DNA of 64,000 nt, from assembly GCA_964247055.1 (NCBI GenBank), contig OZ176053.1, positions 9,920,001-9,984,000 of the forward strand, given 5' to 3'. Every line of letters starts with the position of its first letter. The first letter of the stretch is position 1. The position numbers and the translations under genes are program-made. Positions 24,164 to 38,313 of this stretch are shown one piece after another. The notes under the pieces are model-generated. The model was given only the letters and a program-made list of their open reading frames with translations. It made no database searches and was not told the DNA's origin. This DNA is from Paragordius varius. Its lineage: Eukaryota > Nematomorpha.

Positions 24164-27028
24164 ATGGTAAAACGCACTGTGGAGCCAATCTATGTGATTA
24201 AGCAAAATTCTATTTTATATACATGGGTCATGAGTCGTCCAAAAGATGTTGACGATGACATAAACATAAATAATATAAACAACCCTGATTCCTATCCTCA
24301 ACATCAATCTATCAATTTGACAAGTATGGCGGAGGATTTGTCCTGGGAAAACGCTGAACACATTTTAAATTCTTTTAGCACATATTACACTATTGCAATC
24401 ATTGCGCTTGGAGTTGTGGGTAATGCCCTAAGTATTGTGGTTATCTTGTTTGGCTCCTTGTTGCATCCACGTTTATGCAGCCGCAGTTGTATATCCAATT
24501 TCAAATCTCACGATATTTTTCAATGCAGCTATTGGGGAAGGATGATACAGCTTAAATATGCCGCTTTGAAGAAGCTATTTCAAAACCCAGTTAAACAAAT
24601 CCATCGTGTAAGTATCCCATCGAGATTTATCCGCGGCCATGATGGAAAAAGACCAAACAACTATATTTCTCTCCGTCAAAAACAAACTGGCGGTCCCCCG
24701 ATATCGCTTACAACTTCATATTACTATTATCTTTTATCAGTTTCGTTTGCTGACTTAGGCTTTCTACTTTGCCTTTTTTGCGTATGGTGGTCCTACCTTG
24801 GATACAACATTTATAATCGCCGTTTCATATGTCAATTGGTCAACTATAGTTCCTACGTATTCAGTTTTGTGTCTGTGTGGCTTATTGTGGCATTTACCGT
24901 TGAACGATTTATTGCACTCTACTTCCCGTTGCAAAGAACATCGTTCTGTACGCCCAATAGGGCTAAGACTAACATTTTTTCCGTAGTTTTTATAGGGATA
25001 ATTATATATCTCTATATCTTATTTGCAGCTGGTGTTAGTTATACGATAGCTCCACTAAACGATTCTGTGTTGGAGATTAGTCCATCACTTGAAAATATTC
25101 TTAGAAAAATATCAGTATCATCCATGCACAATCCAATTGTTATTAGCATAATACACAGTGTCAATACTTCGGCCACCATACTAAAATATTTATCTTATCC
25201 CATTAATCCAAATACATTAAGTTACAACAAAGAATTACGGACAAAACAGGAGACAAATGGTTCAATTTTTAATACTAATTTGAATAAAAGAAATTTACAA
25301 TTGGGACGGTTTACGACTCCTTCGCCCAAATCTTTCAATAAATCTTCCTCAAATCTGATCAATTTTAATGATGATTTGGAAAATAATAATTCTATCACTC
25401 CAGAATTCCAATTTGACAATACATTACTAAAAAGTAATTTGTTTTACTTTTATATATTATTGGTATCAGTATGAAAGGTTTGAGGTAATTGCCATTACAT
25501 TAAAAGGCTTGAAAATTCTAAAAAAATAAGTATGTAAACGGCACTTATCTATAGATTTTAATATTTTATTTTCAATATCTCTCGCATTATATTATCATAA
25601 AAATATTTTTCATAATATACCGTTATCCGCCCTACAGCCTCCAATATAGCAATTTTTTCTAGTTTTTGCCAGTTGGATAGGCATATTTAAAAAAATTGTT
25701 TAGGAAATATCAATTTTATTAAGATTTTATAGGCACGTTTTTACAACATATGGATCCGCGTGTTGACCACCCCTGTAAAGTATTAGACCAATTTTAAAAA
25801 ATGCTTTCTTTATTTAAGCGCATTTTTTTAATTTTTTTACAATATAATCCAAACCATTTTTTGACTTTTAATAAGTTTATATTATGGTTAAAATATTTAA
25901 GCTAACTTTGGAAAGCTTCCAAATTACTTTTTACCAGCAAATTTTTGATAATTTTTAAATTTAATATCGGCCGTTTGTTTCAATCGTGTTTTGGAGCTAT
26001 CGGAATTCGGAACCCCAGAAGTTAGAAAACTGTAAAAAGAGTTTTATTGACAGGGAAACTGAGTTTAAAAATTAGATTTTAACCAAAACAATTTTCAAAT
26101 CAGTAGTTTATTTACATGTTTAGCCTTTGGTACAAAACTACCCCAAAATGTAATTGTATAAAAAAATAAAAAGGTAATTAAGGTAAACAATATAAAAACA
26201 TATTGGAACTAATTATTTTACAGGTGGAACCGGGGCCGAAATTGTTCCCAAGTATTTGAAAATGGATTGGAATGTTTCCAGAGTCAGTGGAACCAGAACC
26301 GGTTTTTTCTAACCCAAAGAAACTGGTAATCAATCTCAAGGGCTTCCGCTACCGTTTAAATTATAACATTTGCTTCAGTCATTATATAGAAATTTAGTCA
26401 AATAATGCTTAATTTTATTGAATTATAAAGTTCTTTGGTTAAACATGCAGTCATAGGAGAATCTTGTGATTTAAAATTTAAAAATTATAAAAAAGACGTT
26501 TTAGTTCATGTTTTGAAAAAGTGGGACTAAAATACTTATAATCAGCTGGGCCCATATTTTAATTTACTAGCATAGTACAATATTTAGGGTTTACAATTAA
26601 GTTAAACTTATATTTAATAAAACTTAGTTTCAAAAGTTCTGATGTTCATTGTGGTGTTTATTAAAAAACAAAACTAATTTTTTTAAAAAAGTTTTTATCA
26701 ACATTTTGGATTAATTTAATCGAAAATAATAAATTAATATGGTTACCATTAAAAAGTTGTTACACCCTAATATAGCGTAATTTGATTTAATTTTTTGATT
26801 ATTACGATTTTTATAAACTGGAACTAGTAATAATGTTTTCAGGGGTATTTTAATTTTTTTAGACCATGTAGTATATTAAAAGGGCATAGTAAAAATACTG
26901 ATGTTGGCACATTTTCGTGCTCCATTAATTTGTATATGGCGTCCTTCGACTCCTACAGTTGTTTTAATTGTTAATATTGGGTCATAAAAATTTAAGTCTT
27001 AAACGGATCCCAAAAAATTCACAGATTA

Positions 27029-27078
<50 letters not shown>

Positions 27079-28208
27079 CATTAGATTCATCATTGACAAA
27101 CTTGGCGATTTCCAGATTCTATGTTGAAGCTGAATGCACAGTCAAATCTTCACATTTAGGAGTTATGTACATAATAAACCATTTAGATAATATTTTATCC
27201 CTGTACCTACCTTTCATCACGCTCCTTACTCTCAACATTTTAATTGTAAGAAAAATATTGATATTTATGAGGAGTCATCGCGATTACTTTGATAGTTTGG
27301 ACAAGGGAAGTATGACCTCCATAAGATTGGTAAATATTTCACAGGACTATACGAACGATTTCCCCTTTAAAAGGCCATCACAGTATTGTGTTAGACCAAG
27401 TTCGCCATCAGAAAACCTAACAGAAACCAAAGGCGGATCAACCATAAAAAATATATCTGCACCAAACCTTAGTGGTAATGTTGATAGTAAGGAGGCTGAA
27501 ACGAATCCCACTAGCGATTCCAAACAGAATAATACACATAAACCTGGGAGTTTAAAAATGAATCACTCAATAAACACAGATGATTCAGACAAAATAAAAA
27601 CTGACATTTCATCGCCCAAAATGAATAATAGGAGTAGTGTAAAACGAACTCCTACACCCACATCCCCCAATTTTTTAACGCCTCCTTTTCCCAATTATTC
27701 TGCTTTTGACAAAGGCCCAGACCTAGCAACTAATATTAATGACAATCTCAACACTTGTCACAAAATTGGTAGCAAATCAATGAATAACATTGATCAAATT
27801 AAACAAGGAAAAAATGAACCAGAAATTGTCAACGCTAACCGGGTTATTCAAATCTCTTTAAGAAAAAAATGTGAGCCGACTAAAAAACTAAATATTAAGC
27901 AGAGTGCCTTTACAAAAACGCAAATGAGCATAACGAAACTTGTGTTACTGTTATCAAGCATCTTCCTCATACTCAATTTTCCTTCATACATACTCAGGAT
28001 ACAAACTTACGTACTAACGCTAAATCAACAACAACCTAATCGAACACAGAGAGCTCATTTTTTGGAACGAGTATTTCTGTTGATCTATTACACCAATTTT
28101 TCAATCAACTTTTTACTGTATACGGCATGCGGTAGAACTTTTCGCAAAGCCCTTCTTCGTCTATTTGGTTTTCGCACACATCATAGGAACGTGGAAAGGA
28201 ATGCGTAA
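24164..28208 (+). CDS. Class A (rhodopsin-like) peptide-type GPCR, at least 2 exons
   Basis: A seven-helix receptor at the cell surface that would signal through a G protein. The first exon (from ATG 24164) gives an N-glycosylation site (NLTS), TM1 with the GN motif (GVVGNALSIVVI, about residues 73-97), TM2 (LLSVSFADLGFLLCLF, 185-212), TM3 starting at a Cys and ending in ERF in place of DRY (247-249), and TM4 (270-296). The second exon starts after TTTCCAG at about 27116. It gives the partner ECL2 cysteine (VEAECTV), TM5, a very long third loop, TM6 (SSIFLILNFPSYILRI) and TM7 (NFSINFLLYTACG in place of NPxxY), then a basic tail. TM3 and TM6 resemble FMRFamide/sex-peptide-type neuropeptide receptors. 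The donor of the first exon is not settled: candidate sites lie near 25433-25470, but the intron may start earlier in ECL2. Loops 1, ECL2 and 3 are unusually long. Confidence 0.8.
25640..25775. mobile_element. Family D (hAT-like) MITE fragment in GPCR intron
   Basis: It ends GTTGACCACCCCTG, the inverse of the CAGGGGTGG-type hAT terminus. The interior (TTCTAGTTTTTGCCAGTTGGA) matches the family D copy at 40894-41157. The left end is not clear. Confidence 0.5.
27030..27076. repeat. (AT)n microsatellite just before a GPCR splice acceptor
   Basis: About 23 AT units ending some 40 bp upstream of the TTTCCAG acceptor at 27115. Confidence 0.9.
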
Positions 28209-28716
28209 CAAAATTTTTAAACTAATTACTTGAAAGCTCTTATCCTTGTTATGAACCCAAAATACTTAAGAACTTCTTATCATCAAAATTATAATTCGTG
28301 CAATCTGATCTCTCAAAACTTTTATATGTAAAACATTGCACATATTAAACCCACCTTTTAAATACCAACCACGTTCTTTGATACGGAACACATTTTAATT
28401 GATAAAAAGCCCAATGAAATAATTGTTTGATGTCAATCGTAATGTGATAAATAAAAATATTAATTAGATATAATCATATTTTAATATTTAACAAAATATA
28501 GAACCCAATTTTATTTATGTAAATATTTTTTAGATAAAAATTTCAATGGTAACGCATAAAAATTATCTTGGTATAATGGAGAAACTCCTTATATAACATT
28601 GTATAAATTGGAAGAAAATATAAAAAAAATTATATTTACAAAGCTAAACAATGCTTTTTGATGGTGTAGAAGCTCGGATATAGAAATGCCGAGAAAAGTT
28701 TTATATTTTTAATTAT
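28209..28716. other. Intergenic, presumed GPCR 3' flank
   Basis: AT-rich; contains several AATAAA/AATAAAAA strings that could end the receptor mRNA. Nothing else seen. Confidence 0.4.
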
Positions 28717-29760
28717 ATATTTTTAAAATGTAGAATGCTGGCCTTGAGACAAAATCCAAAAATATGTAATTCAAATCCAAATGTGTAATGACTTTAGTCG
28801 GCCTTTTTAATCGTTCAGTTAGGCGCCAATTCTTGTAAAAATAGGAGTTTTGTAAAATAATTGTTAAAAATCGTATCTCTGAAGCAACTTCTAAAATTTT
28901 TATTCATTTAGAATGTTTGACTAGTAGGACCATTTTATTAATTAGGCCATGCTTCCTTCGTTAATCCATTAGCAAAACTAAATCCCTAAAAATAAATTTC
29001 AAGCCAATTTTCACCCAAGTTATTAGACTGTATAAAATCAAAAATATTCCCAGTATAAAGACAATCAAGTTAAGCATTTTATTAAATCGAACGTTAAGAG
29101 ACTCCCGTTTTTAATGCGTCACCATAAATAACGTGACTTGCTAATTATTACAAAATTTCAAATAAATATATTCGATAGACCTCTAAAATGGTTAAATTTT
29201 ATGTTGGCTTTTTTCAATCAGTTGCTGTTTAGGGGTGCTAAAATGCGCCATCATAAAAATATAACTCTAAAAGCCAATGAGAGCATAAGGAATCATTATT
29301 AATTTTGGATTTTCCGCATAGAAAGCCATAAATTTTTGTTAGGCACTATTTTAGCCGCTAAGTAGACCGTGTAAAAAAAATTATTTGGTTTTGAGGCCCG
29401 TTTTCTAAACTAAGCCCCCATATGGAATTAATAATAGTTTTTGGCATCTTCTTAAAAAAATTTCATAGTTCTTAAGTTTGGCTGCTGAGTGGAATTCCAC
29501 CAACTCTAGAATACGCCATCCTTTAAAATAACTTAGATTAAAGTAATATTTCGAAAACCCTAGAATATAAGGAATTTATTATGGTTTTAGCAGTTTTTAT
29601 CATAGACATAAATTAAAGTCGAGCACTTTTTTTTAAAGAGCCGGCTACCATGTAAATAATAATTTGACACGTTTTCAAAAACTCATAAGACTATATGGTA
29701 TAGTGACTTCAAATATTTCCTATATAAAAACACAAATTTTGGGTAAGGACTTTTTTTATA
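28717..29760 (-). repeat. Old degenerate copy of the foldback-array family
   Basis: It begins TTAAAATGTAGAATGCTGGCCTTGAGA, matching the left-array start, and continues with weakened versions of the same phrases in order (CAAATCCAAATG, GACCATTTTATTAATTAGGCC, TTCACCC...AGACTGTA). It has the same orientation as the left array and is much more decayed. Confidence 0.55.
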
Positions 29761-31669
29761 AGACGGTGGTTAGAGAAGGGGTAACCAAACGGTCGACCGG
29801 ACTTTGTAATCGCGAGATTTAAAAATGTCCCTGAAAATCTATTAAAAAATGTAATAAATATTTCTGCAGAGAATTTTTTTCCACAATTTCTTAATTTATT
29901 TTTTTTATGTGTTTGAAATATTATATTTGTAGACAAAAATTTATATTTATTTAAGTGGTTTATTAATATATTTATTTAATCACATGTATTTTATTCAAAC
30001 TTTAAATCATTTGCGATTTTCTTAAAAAGTAATTAAAATTTAGCAAAAAAACAGAAGCAGTTATTTTTTAAACTTATCTTAAAGTATACTTAAATATTTT
30101 GCCCAGAAAAAAGCTAAATTTCGTTATAAAAATGAATGGGAAGAAGATTATTTTTTATAATGATTAATGAATGTATTTGATATCCAACTCCACCGTGCTC
30201 ATATGAACCCTCAAAAATACAATTTAGATATTCGCAAATCAGTTATTGAAATAGTAACTAAATGCTCAGAAACACTGCATTGTGAAATATAGCAAAAATT
30301 AAAAAAATCAATAATTGCAACTTACGAAATAAAAATCCTAATAAAATCAACATTTCTTTTCAGGACGGAGAAATTTGGAAAGAAGCTTTTAAAGCTTTTG
30401 AAAAGCTATTTGGAATTATAAATACAAAAAGAATATTATGAAAACAAAAGCTTATCCCTATCTAGAAACTCAATTATGCGGAGGGACTTAATCTTAATTA
30501 GAATCTTACGGATATTTTACATGTAAAATATTAAATCTTGTATATTTTTTCGCTTCAAGTTGATGAGTCCACCGATTACGCCGGAATTTCACAATTATGC
30601 GTTTTTTATACTGGTTTGTAGAACCAGAGGTCTTCTGAATCAACAGTTTAATAAAATTTGGATTACATTTAAAAATTACTACTCACTAATAATTATTTTT
30701 CGTAATATTTATTTTAAAATGGCCTGTGCTAGTCACCCCAATCCGTAAATAGAGATAAAGATTGTATCTTTTGTGCTGAAGGTGAATCTTTTATTACTTA
30801 ATATTCATACGTGCCCCCTAAAATTTTCTCTCCAAAAAGTAGCCCGCGGTAGAAAAAGGTTGGCCACCCCTAGGTTAGAGCTTCGATGTCTACAAAATGC
30901 GCTACCGTGTGCAAATGACGTGACTTTGAGGAAGGTTTTCGGTAAACCTATAAAATTATATGAATTTAAATATTTGGTCCTGTGTTATAACAAATTATTA
31001 GGTCAAGTACGGATTTTAAATTTAAATCCGGATTAAATATAATGAGTATTTTGCAAAATCATACATGCTCCTTATTAAAAAAATATTTTTTAAAATGTTG
31101 GCATAAACATATTTCCTCTTAAACCTTTAGCCGACAAATAGTTCGATAAAATACAGTAAGAAAAATAATTAAGTTTAAAATTTTGATTACGTGTTAGCAA
31201 ATTGATAATGATTATAAAATCAATTGTTATTTAAACTTAAATATACCACTTTCATCTCGGTCCTCCGATTCTAATTGGGGTCTTTGCGAGGCCCAGGCCT
31301 CTGTAAATTAATTATTTTTAAAAATGTGAAGCAAAATGAAATTATTAAAAAGTTTGCATTTACACTCACAAAAATATCTTGATATAATATATATTTGAAA
31401 AATATATCATGATCATCATGGTGCTTTTGGTTTTAACCCTTACGTGTGATTTACAAAAGTTATTCACTGTGGTAAATCCATATCAGTAAATGGCAAAAGT
31501 TGCGCATATTTTTTTAAATAAAATTTTTTTGGCGAAAGTTAAATGCTTCATACCAAAAAATATCACTAAATTGTCATAAACTACATATCAAAAGCAAAAC
31601 AATATTTTTTAAAATATTTTAATTTTTAGATAAGGGCTCCGAAAGTCTTAAATTTATATGCTCTTATAA
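29761..31669. other. Intergenic with one hAT-like end
   Basis: No gene recognised. At about 30780-30873 the phrase GGTTGGCCACCCCTAG is the inverse of a hAT-like terminus and closes a short MITE-like piece. Around 31256-31310 a decayed family A end (CTCCGATTCTAATTGGGG) is visible. Confidence 0.4.
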
Positions 31670-32228
31670 CACTTCGATTCGAATTGGGGTATCCAAATAC
31701 CCCAGACTATTTTTAAGTTGATATTCTGAAAGAAACGGTCCCAATTTAAATTAATACTTTTATCCAAATAAATATTATATAAATAAGCCGAAATATCCAA
31801 ATAAAATTTAGTTTTGAAAAAAAATTCCATATCAAATTGCTTCGACACAATATTTATTGTGCAACTTTGCAAAATATCGTGTTTATTTTATTTTAAAGCT
31901 AAAATCAAAACTAATTTTACATTTAAATCACATCTGACATTGATAGAAACAAGAAAAATGGTTTATTTTGTTTTATTATTATAAAATTTAGCTAATGCAC
32001 ACATGTCATGTTGACTAAATTTTAACCTTGAGGTTATACCTTAAAATAGGTTATATCAAGTATACTTAAATGAACTTTTTTATATATTTCGGTTAATTAA
32101 GTCGTATATGTGCAAATATTTGCCCTGGTTTCAATTCATTCCATATTTTTTGAATTTCAAACAGGCCTGGGGTATTCAACTACCCCAATTTGAATCGCGG
32201 AATAAAATGAATGTGATGTATCCAAGTG
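31670..32228 (+). mobile_element. Family A (piggyBac-like, TTAA) MITE, copy 1
   Basis: Left end CACTTCGATTCGAATTGGGG, right end ...CCAAGTG followed by TTAA; left flank TATAA. The typical layout has a GGGGTATCCAAATACCCC palindrome just inside the left end and another near the right end. Confidence 0.75.
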
Positions 32229-32671
32229 TTAAAATAGGCAAAATATCTTAAAATAAAAGAAAAAGCACAGATGCGGATACTTTTAAATATTTTGATATCA
32301 ACCCAAAATATTGTAAAAATATTTTCTAAAAAAATAAATTTTAAGCAAAATTTTGTTTAAGCCTATTTCATACTATTTTGAGGCATGGGTATGAATTTCA
32401 AGATAACAAATACCCTTTTTATACTCATAATTCTATGATGCTAAGCATTTCTATTACCTGAAATTTCTAAATCTTCAAATATGTGTTAAATATAAATTGT
32501 GATTTTTAAAAATCACAAATGAAAGCGAAGCCTTTAAATTTAAGTACTGAAGCGATCGAAATGTTCAGCATTATCGGATTATATAGAAAAAGTGTTTTTA
32601 ATATCTTAAAGCGTTTTTAAACAGTTTTCACGATACCTCAAAATAGTATGAAATACGCTTCATTATAAAGC

Positions 32672-33158
32672 TATACCATTTGCACTTCAAGAGTGTTCTT
32701 GAACACTTCAAGTTGATCCTTGAATGCTTTTATTTTGTTTTATACTTTTGTAAATCAAACGGGTATCATTCATCTATTTTGTCATTTTAAACATTTTATT
32801 TAACCTAAACTTCTAGAAAAGTTTGATTTTACACATAATTAAAAAATATAAAGTTTTCTGGGTTTTTATTTACATTTTTCATTAAAACATTTTTAAGTAA
32901 TTTTGATAAATTGGTAAATTATTTTGAACAAAAAAAGTGTTTTTATTGAATTAAAAATTTTAATTTTAAATAAATATAATATATATAAATATATATATTA
33001 TAAACACAGCTTGGTTAAAAAATAATATAATAAATACAAGCAAAAATTATGGTTAAATCCAAACTTGATATAATCAAGGACCTAATTGAATGTTTAGGGA
33101 CCAACTTAAAGTGTTAGGACCAACTTAAAGTGTTCAAGGACACTCTTATGATGGTATA
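32672..33158. mobile_element. Family E inverted-repeat MITE, second copy
   Basis: Ends TATACCATTTGC and, reversed, TATACCATCATA. Each is followed by AGAGTGTTCTTGAACACTT-type phrases repeated in tandem. No ORF. Confidence 0.55.
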
Positions 33159-33229
33159 TTTTAATTGATACCAAAGTTTAACATATACACGACCTTTTTA
33201 TCAGGCATTATTGGCATTTTACCGTTTAG

Positions 33230-33809
33230 CACTTGGATACAACACACACATTTTAGTCCTTCGATTTAAATTGGGGTAGTTGAATACCCCAAGCCTGTTT
33301 AAAATTAAATTCTTTAAAAAATATAGAAGGAATCGAAACCATGGCAAAATTTTTCACTTATCTAACATTAATAAACCGAGATATATAAAAAATTTATTCA
33401 AAAATAATTGATATTACTTATTTTAAGCTAAAACCGAAAGGTAAAAATTTCGTCAACGTGACATGTGTCAAAATGTAAAATTGAAAAATTATACAAACTA
33501 AACCGCTTATTCTATTTCTATCAATGTTAGATGTAATTTCTATAAAAATTAGCTTTAGTTTTACCTTTAAAATTAAATAGAGACGATATTTTGCAAAAAT
33601 TTTGTAAAATAAAAATGGCGTCGAAGTAGTTTGAGATGGAGCTTTTTTTTCAAAACAAAATTTTATCAAGATGTTTTGGCATATTTATATAATATATATC
33701 AGGATAGAAGCATAAATTCAAATTGGGACCGTTTCCTTCAGTAGTTTTTTGAAAATATTAATTTAAATTTAGTCTGGGGTATTTAGATACCCCAATTTGA
33801 ATCGAAGTG
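33230..33809 (-). mobile_element. Family A MITE, copy 2, with 4-bp target duplication
   Basis: Starts CACTTGGATAC and ends GAATCGAAGTG, bordered on both sides by TTAG (33226-33229 and 33810-33813). Full-length, about 580 bp, with palindromes near both ends. Confidence 0.8.
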
Positions 33810-34625
33810 TTAGAAGAGCGAAAAATTTGCGACTCTTAGAGGTCATATCTAAAAATTGGTAATTCCAAATAATGTTTTGCTTTATATTCTAGTTTAAGTG
33901 ATAATTTTTGAAGCATTAAGGTTACACCATAAATTTTATTTTAAATTATGTGCGGAAATTTGGCCATTTGATATGAAACACTTACCACAAAAGTGTAAAT
34001 AGCTTTTAAATCCCTCATAAGGGCCAAAACAAAAGCAACATGATAATATTGATACATTTTTCAAAATCTATATATTTCATCAGGATATTTTTTATAACTC
34101 CCAATTTTATAGCCGGTATTATATAACTACACCGAAATATAAAAAAGATTCTAAAAGTTTGATATGAGTTATTTTATGGATGAACCTTAAGGAAAACATT
34201 TAGTCAATATGACATGTGTGCATTAGCTAACTATCAAAATAATGCAAATTAAACCCCTCTATTTATATCCATGTTAGATTTACCACTTCGACTCAAACTG
34301 TATTTAAAGTATTATTTTCAAAAAACCACTGAGACAAACGACTCCAACAAAATATTGTATCCTAATGGAAATTAATTAAATAAGCCAAAATAATAAATAA
34401 TTAGTTATGAAAAGAAAGTTCTCTATCAAACTACTTCGACACCATTTTTATTTAAAACATTTTTGCAAAATATCGCGTTTATTTGATTTCAACGAATTAA
34501 ATTAAAATCACATCTAAAATTTATATAAACAGAAAAGTGGTTATTTTATTATATTTAGATTTATGCACGTCATATTGTTTAAATTTTTATATCGAGGTTT
34601 AAACATGAAATATCAAGTCATTTAA

Positions 34626-35104
34626 CACTTCATACCGTTTAATTTGCCCTTGTGCATATTGGGATAGTTGCATTATCCCAAAGCTTAATTTTGTATTATT
34701 TTAAATAATTGATCATCAAACATTGTTCCATGTATTAAATAAAAAAGTTTTATTTATTACAGTTTTGTGACTTCTAGAGTCTAAGATTGGGACATCTCCA
34801 AAACACGATTGAAACTAACAGCTGTAAAAAACAAAATATATCAAATTTTTTTGGTAAAATCTAGCCTAAAAGCTTTCAAATTAATTATATTTTTTAACCA
34901 TAATATACATATATTTGTCTGTTGCATTAGCGACTAAAAAAATGGAAAAAAATGCCTACAAAATATATTTTTTAAAAATTTATTGTTTAATGCGCCAAAG
35001 CATATGAAGCATATTTTAAATTTGGCTTTATACCTTAAATATTTTTTATAAAATTTGAATTTCAAATCACTCTGGAATATAAAACTATGCCAAAGAATGG
35101 AGTG
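34626..35104. mobile_element. Family C (TTAA) MITE, copy 1
   Basis: Starts CACTTCATACCG after TTAA (34622-34625) and ends GGAGTG before TTAG. Near each end a GGGA...TCCC type hairpin is present. No ORF. Its termini differ from family A after the first five bases. Confidence 0.6.
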
Positions 35105-36124
35105 TTAGGGAATTTTTTTTATATTTCGATGCATCAACTCCAATTTTTAGGATAGTTTTATATCGCAGAGCGATTTAAAATTCGAAATCTTAAAAAGTAT
35201 TCAATGTTTTAGTCAAATTTTAGAATGGGCTTTCTTTAGCCTTTTAGTATTTATACTTAATATCTTTAAAAAATGTAAAATTATGATGTATTCATCTAAA
35301 ACTTTTTTGCCGCCATTTTTTTTAAATCGCTATGCAACAAGCAAAATTTATATTATGGTTAAAAAAAGTAAATACCTAAAGAGTGTTCATGCCACATTTT
35401 ACCACCAAAAACTTGACATTTTTATTTAAATATCAGCTGTTCGTTTCAATCGTGTTTTGGAGCTGGCACAATTTTAAACTCTAAAATTTACAAAACGGTA
35501 AATAATATAAACTTTTTTAGGTAATACATGAGTACAATGTTTAATTAAATTTTAACTAAAATATCTTTCGAAACCGTTGTTTGTTCGCGAAATTGAGATC
35601 TGCCCTATTAAACTAACACAAAATAAAGAATAGGATTAAAATTGAAAAGGTAATTAAGTGTTAATCAAATAAACACGATATTAAACAAAAATATTGTAAT
35701 GGCGTCAAAACGGTTTTATATGTCTTTCAAAAAATTTTATTTAGATGTTTGGCTCATTTATATAATTTTTTTTGGACCGTTTCCTTCCGTAGTTTTTTTA
35801 AAATATCAATTAGTTTGGGATGTCTAGATACCCCAAAAAGAATCGAAGTGGTAACGGATTTAGGCTGTTTTATAAAAACACTTGAACCTTTGGGGCAAAT
35901 ACTTCCTTGTCATTAAATTATTATCTACCTTTAATTCTTTATTTACAAACGAATCACAAATAAATTGGTACTTTTATTTATATACAATCTTTCGCCAGTT
36001 TATATATCTCAAATTATTCCAAAAATATTTATTTAAACCGATAGTCGAAATATTTAAAATAATTTCACAATGTTTACTTAAGTTTGAATGTAATAAAATT
36101 AAAAAATAGTTTTTGTATGGTTTG
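35105..36124. other. Decayed MITE pieces upstream of EMC7
   Basis: Remnants of family C (about 35140-35300, ATAGTTTTATATCGCAGAGC) and family A (about 35650-35850, ending AGAATCGAAGTGG). The last 270 bp before the EMC7 ATG show nothing I can name. Confidence 0.45.
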
Positions 36125-38277
36125 ATGAAGCTGTGGCATGCTTGGTTTATTTTATTTTATGCGAGGGTAACTGCATCATTTGATGATGAAACGTTTATGG
36201 TTGAAGGAAAGTTAATTTTTGATGATGATAATTTTGATAACAACATGTGTCTATATGCTAAAGTTTTAACTTCTGGTAGCAAAAGTTTGGGTTTCCCTAG
36301 GTATTTATTTATATAATTTTATTTGAGACATGATTGTTCGTTTACAATATCAAATCTTTTGCCTGGTTCTTACGTTTTAGAAGTGGCTCATCCCGAATAC
36401 ACGTTCCAACAGGTTCGTGTGGACATCAGTAAAGTTGGGAAAATAAGGGCAAGAAAAGTATTAATAAATGTTTAGTTAGGTTAATAATATACAACCTAAT
36501 ATCGTGACAACCGTTCCTTATCCATTAAAAATAAAATCTTTATTTAAAACACAATATTTTCAGGCCAGGGAAAAGATGAGAATATCAGATTTTTTAATGA
36601 ATCCGATGGTATATAAAATATAATAAGTTTAGGTCTTAATGATGGTTTTACCATTAATACTCATAATGGTTGTTCCCAAGTTAATGAGTTCCCTGGATAT
36701 TGATGCTCAAAAGGTTTGTCTTGTTATTTATGATAACCATTATTGTACATTATTTTATTTATGGATAGTTTTCCCACATTTGCGCTAATATCTAATTTAT
36801 TTTGACTCCTGCCGATATTACGAAATGTTAACACTAGTTAGTTGTATATATATATATATATATATTTTAAATGTGGTATAATATGCACGATAAGTTTAAA
36901 TAATAAAGTTAATATATATGTGTGCATTCGGAACTCACTCTTATCATAATTATCCAATGATTTTACATATTGCCTTTTTTACAGCTTGACTATTTGAATT
37001 TTAAATTAATCTTAAAGCCTATATTTACAGATATTACATGGGCATTTTATAGATAGGAGGTTACGAATTCTTCTTGTCTTACTCTTAAATAATATAGCGT
37101 TATTTCATTAACACTGCGTCAAAATTAAGCTTTCTTGGAACTGAGTTGAAAATTATTTTTACGTCAACGAATGCATATAATGTAAATATAATAAGATTTC
37201 TTTTAAATCGGAAATTATACTGGATCTCGTTTTGGTGCTAAATTAATCTTTTTAATATTTTTTGTAGCTTTCAAAAGCCTTAATTGCTGCAAAGAAGCAC
37301 CTTTTATCATATGACAACTATATATTCAATATCTTGATATTTATTTTATAAATTATCAATTTTTTTAATTTATTTTTTATTCGTTTTGGCATGTATACAG
37401 TTGATGCCGATAGCCTTGAAAGGTTGTTACTTATTCCCATAGAGTGTTGATGACATAATAGGGATATTATTGATTCCAAGAAGTTATAATTATTTTTGAC
37501 GGTTCATTTGGCCTACAATTTTGTTTGTTTTGAATATTCACGTCGATTGTCTCATATTTTTATAAAGCATTTTCTTTAGTTGAAATAAATTGGTGGTTCG
37601 GTTCGCTTTTATTTATATACATCATTTGACTTTTTTCGTGTGTTTCTTTTGTTCCATCAAAACTAATTTTTTGGACTTCCATTTATTTTTACCTGCTTAC
37701 TTTTATTTAACCATTTAACAATTAAATTTTTATAATTTGATCGTCGTAAAACATACGATTTGAGTGTGCAAATGTTTAAAAATTATTATCATTTTATAAA
37801 TTCATCGACTTCCTTCGTGGTTTCTTGAAGCATATCTTCTAGTTTAATAAAAGAGATAATCATTATCATTTATTTTGTCGGTACCATGCTTTTCATAAAT
37901 CTTACAACAATTTCAGCTCTTTCCCACCAATTAAGTAAATGACCTTATACTCTGTAATGAAAAATTTTTAATATTTTAGTTATTTTTGGATTGTTTGGAT
38001 AACCAGTTTTGAACGGCATATAAGAAAACAAAACATTAGTATTTTATATATGTTTGTATCATTATTGTGTGGGAATTCACACAATTTTTATCGTTGTTGA
38101 TTGATTAAGGAATTGAAACCACTTCTTGTGTATATACACTCAAAAGATTATTCTGTTGCCTTTTTAAATTTAAGATAAGGTTTTGAATAATCTCAATTCA
38201 CTTACAAGTTTCCAATTATTTGTTTGCAAATGGATTCAAAATATTTTACTCATGCGAAAATGTGATTGTATAAATAC

Positions 38278-38313
<36 letters not shown>

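Noticed and set aside
30560-31036. Two plus-strand frames of 62 and 87 codons
   Set aside because: They run through a hAT-like terminus and simple AT-rich sequence; no motif or splice structure supports a gene.
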